Shown here: in pieces, positions 4,558-7,539 of the stretch | Layout of the letters: every line of letters begins with the position of its first letter | Numbering within the stretch: position 1 is the first letter of the stretch | NCBI GenBank assembly: GCA_900554975.1 | Contig: USJI01000038.1 | Location: forward strand, 1-7,539 | Direction of reading: 5' to 3' | DNA length: 7,539 bases | Origin: an uncultured Ruminococcus sp. | Lineage (GTDB): Bacteria > Bacillota > Clostridia > Oscillospirales > Ruminococcaceae | Program-made: the position numbers and the translations under genes | The notes under the pieces: model-generated | What the model was told of the DNA's origin: nothing | The model's input: only the letters and a program-made list of their open reading frames with translations | Databases searched by the model: none

Positions 4558-6063
4558 ATGGGTTATCCAAGTATTTATCCGACAGGAGTAACAATTTACA
4601 ATAAGGACAAGGCATACAGCGGCTACACGATTTTTCCGTCCGCAAAAGGTGCACTTCTTATAGACATGAACGGAAATGAAGTAAAGCTCTGGGCTGGACT
4701 GGGAGGATTCCCGAACAAGATTCTTCCGGGCGGATATGTAATGGGCACAACAGGTGCAAGAGGCGGAAAATATGCATATCAGGATCAGCTTGACCTGGTT
4801 CAGGTTGACTGGGACGGTCACATCGTATGGAAGTTTGATAAAACAGAACTGGTTGCTGATCCGGGAAAAGAACCAGTTTACATGGCAAGACAGCATCACG
4901 ATTTTCAGCGTGAAGGCAGTACCGTTGGTTACTACTATCCGGGCGGAGAACCCAAAACAACAAGCGGCAATACACTGATTCTTACCCATGAAAACCTCTA
5001 TAATCACGATATCTCTGACAAACGTCTTATAGATGATAAAATCATTGAGGTAGACTGGGAAGGAAATATTCTCTGGAGCTGGCGTGCAAGCGACCATTTC
5101 GACGAACTTGGATTTGACGAAGCTGCAAAAAATGCGCTGTTCAGAAATCCTGGCATTCATGGTGAAGCCGGCGGTGACTGGATGCATATAAACAACTTCT
5201 CTACACTCGGCGAAAACAAATGGTATGATGCAGGTGATGAACGTTTCAATCCTGACAACATTATCTTTGATGCAAGAAACTCAAACATTCTCGGAATTAT
5301 TGAAAGATCCACTGGAAAAATTGTATGGCGTGTCGGCCCTGACTTCAACGAAAATGAAGCAACAAAGAAACTCGGCTGGATAATCGGTCAGCATCATCTT
5401 CACATGATTCCGAAAGGACTTCCTGGAGAAGGCGATCTGCTCGTATTCGACAATGGCGGTGAAGGCGGATATGGTATTCCAAACCCTGCATCACTTACAG
5501 GTGTAAATAATGCACACAGAGATTATTCAAGAGTTTTGCAGTTCAATCCGGTAACACTTGAAATCACATGGCAATACACCCCGCTTGAAGCAGGAAATCT
5601 GCTCTTTACAGATGCTTCACGTTTTTACAGCTCATATATCAGTTCTGCACAGCGTCTACCTAACGGAAATACCCTTATCACAGAAGGTTCTGATGGTCAC
5701 CTTATCGAGGTTACTCCTGAACACGAAATTGTATGGGAATTTGTTAATCCGTATTTCAAATCATTTGGCGGCAATTTCAAAAGCAACATGATTTACCGTG
5801 CTTACAGAGTACCATATGAATGGGTACCACAGCTTGAAAAGCCGTTGGAAACTTCCATAGAACCACTCGATATTGCAACTTTCAGAGTTCCGGGAGCATC
5901 AGCAGGTGCGGGAACAGGAACAGTTACAGCAGTAGACGGTATCGACCCTACAAAGGAAATCGGGCTTACAGGAACAAACGGCGATGACGACAGCGAAGAT
6001 GAAAGACTTGACTTCTGCGTAGCATCCATAAATAAGAGCGATATTGAAAATCAGAATAAATAA
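4558..6063 (+). CDS. Aryl-sulfate sulfotransferase (ASST) family protein, cytoplasmic form
   Basis: Beta-propeller enzyme family that moves a sulfate group from a phenolic sulfate ester to another phenol through a sulfo-histidine intermediate, without PAPS. AAGGAGG (4542-4548), overlapping the preceding stop, sets the ATG. The N-terminus (MGYPSIYPTG) has no signal peptide, whereas the E. coli-type enzyme is exported, so this one should act on imported substrate. Six tryptophans close similar strands (W45, W91, W173, W257, W338, W393; for example GHIVW, GNILW, GKIVW, HEIVW), as expected for a six-bladed propeller. Candidate catalytic or sulfate-binding residues are QHHD (112-115), H144/H150, H210 in MHINN and H279/H280 in GQHHLHMIPKG, the last followed by LLVFDNGGEGG, which matches the family's QH..FDNG region. 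The tail after about 450 is Gly/Ala-rich, then acidic (DDDSEDE), and looks disordered. Family call is secure; donor and acceptor are unknown. Confidence 0.9.
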   Translation: MGYPSIYPTGVTIYNKDKAYSGYTIFPSAKGALLIDMNGNEVKLWAGLGGFPNKILPGGYVMGTTGARGGKYAYQDQLDLVQVDWDGHIVWKFDKTELVADPGKEPVYMARQHHDFQREGSTVGYYYPGGEPKTTSGNTLILTHENLYNHDISDKRLIDDKIIEVDWEGNILWSWRASDHFDELGFDEAAKNALFRNPGIHGEAGGDWMHINNFSTLGENKWYDAGDERFNPDNIIFDARNSNILGIIERSTGKIVWRVGPDFNENEATKKLGWIIGQHHLHMIPKGLPGEGDLLVFDNGGEGGYGIPNPASLTGVNNAHRDYSRVLQFNPVTLEITWQYTPLEAGNLLFTDASRFYSSYISSAQRLPNGNTLITEGSDGHLIEVTPEHEIVWEFVNPYFKSFGGNFKSNMIYRAYRVPYEWVPQLEKPLETSIEPLDIATFRVPGASAGAGTGTVTAVDGIDPTKEIGLTGTNGDDDSEDERLDFCVASINKSDIENQNK

Positions 6064-6070
6064 TAAAAAG

Positions 6071-6098
6071 AACCTCCGGCAAGCTCCGGAGGTTTTTT
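6071..6098. terminator. Strong bidirectional rho-independent terminator closing the operon
   Basis: A perfect 9-bp stem (AACCTCCGG at 6071-6079 with CCGGAGGTT at 6086-6094) has a 6-nt loop and a run of six T at 6093-6098. The A-rich left flank (6062-6069) gives a U-rich tail on the minus strand, so it also terminates the convergent mgtE gene. It starts eight bases after the sulfotransferase stop codon. Confidence 0.95.
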
Positions 6099-6112
6099 GT
6101 TATGAAATTAAC

Positions 6113-7531
6113 TTATGCCAGTTTCAGCACATTAAGAAGCAGAATCCAGCTCATTCCATAGTATGTGACAACAGCTACAAGATCGTTTACTGTTGTAATC
6201 AGCGGACCTGATGCAACAGCCGGATCAACTTTGATTTTTTTGAAAAACAGCGGAATCAGTGTTCCGACCGCACTTGATATAAGCATGGCAAGTATAAGTG
6301 AAATGCCGATACAACCAGAAACGGCAAAAGAAAACAGCATGGTTTTGTGCTTGAATAAGGCAATATACAATCCGACCATTACAAATGACAAAATACCAAG
6401 AATAAATCCATTACAGAATCCTATCTTCATTTCCTTTGCAATGAGCTTCAGCTTGTGCCTGAGTGTCAGATTTTCGTCCATCAGCACACGAATTGTAACA
6501 GCAAGCGACTGAGTTCCCACATTACCTGACATATCAAGAATGAGCGACTGAAATGCCATGATAAGTGTAAGCTGTGAAACGACTTTTTCAAACGCACCGA
6601 CAACTACAGATACCAGAAGTCCTAAAACAAGAAGTGCAAGAAGCCATGGCAGACGCTTAAGCATACTCTGCTTTAACGGCTCATTAAGATCCTCTTCGGC
6701 AGTAAGGCCTGCAAGTTTCGCATAATCCTCACCCATTTCATCATCAACAACATCAATAAGGTTCTGTGCAGTAATAACACCAAGGAACTTATTGTTATTG
6801 TCAAGTACCGGTATGGAATCTTCCGAATAATCCTTCAGCCTTTCAATACAGCTGTCAATAGATTCATTTGCATAAACATATGGAAATGAAGTTGCTATAA
6901 GATTTTCAAGCGGAACCTGACTTCTCGCTGTAATCAGGTCTTTAAGATCAATCGCACCGTAAAAGCAGTCAGAGTCATCAACAACAAAAAGTGTGGAGAT
7001 ATTATCATTCTCCTCTGCCTGTTTTATAAGCTCTTTCATCGCCTCTTTAACAGTAAGCTTTTCATGAATTGTTATGCAGTTTGTTGTCATTCTGCTGCCT
7101 ATTTCGTCATCATCAAATGATGAAATAAGTCTGATTTCTTTTCTTATGTCACTGTCCAGCAGGTCAATAATAAGCTCACGCTTTTCTTTCCCGATTGTAT
7201 GCAGAATAGCAACGGCTGAATCTGTTTCAAGCTCAGAAATAATTTCCGAAGCTTTCCATCCGCCTATTTCATTCAGATATTCACCGGCTTTTTCTTCATC
7301 AAGATGTTCAAATGCTTCCGCAAGCATTGCTCCCGGACATATTCTGAAAATCTTCTTTCTCTCCTGTTCACCGAGCTTTTCAATTACATCTGCAAGGTCA
7401 CTGCCATGATAATCATCCAGTTTATCAAGCATAGCCTTCGGGGAAATATTTCCTCTTATAATGCTTATGATTTCACTTTCATAGTCCGGCTTTACAGCTA
7501 CTGAACCAGTAACTTTAATATCTTTTTCCAT
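6113..7531 (-). CDS. mgtE: MgtE-type magnesium channel/transporter
   Basis: Inner-membrane Mg2+ channel gated by its cytoplasmic domains, normally a homodimer. Its 472 residues compare with about 450 for the family. Domain order is standard: a helical N domain (about 20-140) with repeated acidic segments such as HLDEEKAGE; a pair of CBS domains (about 140-265), with GVITAQNLIDVVDDE at the end of the second; a connecting amphipathic helix (about 270-293); and a membrane domain with five predicted helices from about 294. The membrane core has MSGNVGTQS (334-342) and DPAVASGP (436-443), then TTVND with D450 at the conserved pore aspartate that coordinates Mg2+. The ATG at 7529-7531 follows only eight visible upstream bases, so its ribosome site and any magnesium-sensing leader lie outside the window. 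It converges on the sulfotransferase operon and is probably unrelated in function. Confidence 0.95.
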   Translation of the reverse strand: MEKDIKVTGSVAVKPDYESEIISIIRGNISPKAMLDKLDDYHGSDLADVIEKLGEQERKKIFRICPGAMLAEAFEHLDEEKAGEYLNEIGGWKASEIISELETDSAVAILHTIGKEKRELIIDLLDSDIRKEIRLISSFDDDEIGSRMTTNCITIHEKLTVKEAMKELIKQAEENDNISTLFVVDDSDCFYGAIDLKDLITARSQVPLENLIATSFPYVYANESIDSCIERLKDYSEDSIPVLDNNNKFLGVITAQNLIDVVDDEMGEDYAKLAGLTAEEDLNEPLKQSMLKRLPWLLALLVLGLLVSVVVGAFEKVVSQLTLIMAFQSLILDMSGNVGTQSLAVTIRVLMDENLTLRHKLKLIAKEMKIGFCNGFILGILSFVMVGLYIALFKHKTMLFSFAVSGCIGISLILAMLISSAVGTLIPLFFKKIKVDPAVASGPLITTVNDLVAVVTYYGMSWILLLNVLKLA

Positions 7532-7539
7532 TTTTACCA

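Noticed and set aside
4474..5187. 237-codon ORF on the minus strand
   Set aside because: It lies antisense to the end of the binding-protein gene and the start of the sulfotransferase gene, both strongly supported. Its translation shows no family motif and it has no credible start signals.

Overview
The window looks like a low-GC, strictly anaerobic member of the Clostridia. A Ruminococcus-like Oscillospiraceae is my best guess. The evidence is the AT-rich intergenic DNA, strong AGGAGG ribosome sites, textbook sigma-A type promoters, a Gram-positive lipoprotein-type binding protein and gut-anaerobe-like gene content. The genus is inference from sequence style, not from a search.

Layout. (1) Positions 2-835 hold the 3' part of a thioredoxin reductase gene (+), cut by the window edge. 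It converges on a small thioredoxin gene (895-1209, -), and the two share a bidirectional terminator. (2) Positions 1210-1618 form a roughly 400 bp divergent control region. It has a consensus promoter firing left to the thioredoxin gene and a perfect consensus promoter (TTGACA-17-TATAAT) firing right. A short palindrome lies just upstream of the rightward promoter. The rightward transcript has a leader of about 175 nt that contains a 20-codon ORF with its own ribosome site, ending in Arg-Cys-Arg-Gly-stop. (3) Positions 1619-6063 are a compact four-gene operon with 12 to 21 bases between reading frames: a CysA-like ABC ATPase with a C-terminal extension, an SsuC/TauC-type permease, a lipoprotein substrate-binding protein, and an arylsulfate sulfotransferase-family protein with no signal peptide. 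It closes with a strong terminator. (4) Positions 6113-7531 (-) encode an MgtE-type magnesium channel/transporter converging on that terminator.

How it fits together. The operon is best read as uptake of an organosulfur compound, probably an aryl sulfate ester. The binding protein captures it outside, the permease and ATPase import it, and the cytoplasmic sulfotransferase-family enzyme moves the sulfate to another phenolic acceptor. No O2-dependent desulfonase and no sulfatase is present.

The most interesting element is the leader ORF. A Cys codon flanked by two Arg codons that look rare here, at the very end of a short ORF ahead of a sulfur-uptake operon, suggests control by cysteine supply (attenuation or a stalled-ribosome switch). 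Segments of the leader can pair with the ribosome site of the first operon gene. The mechanism is inference. The ORF, its ribosome site and the pairing are visible in the sequence.
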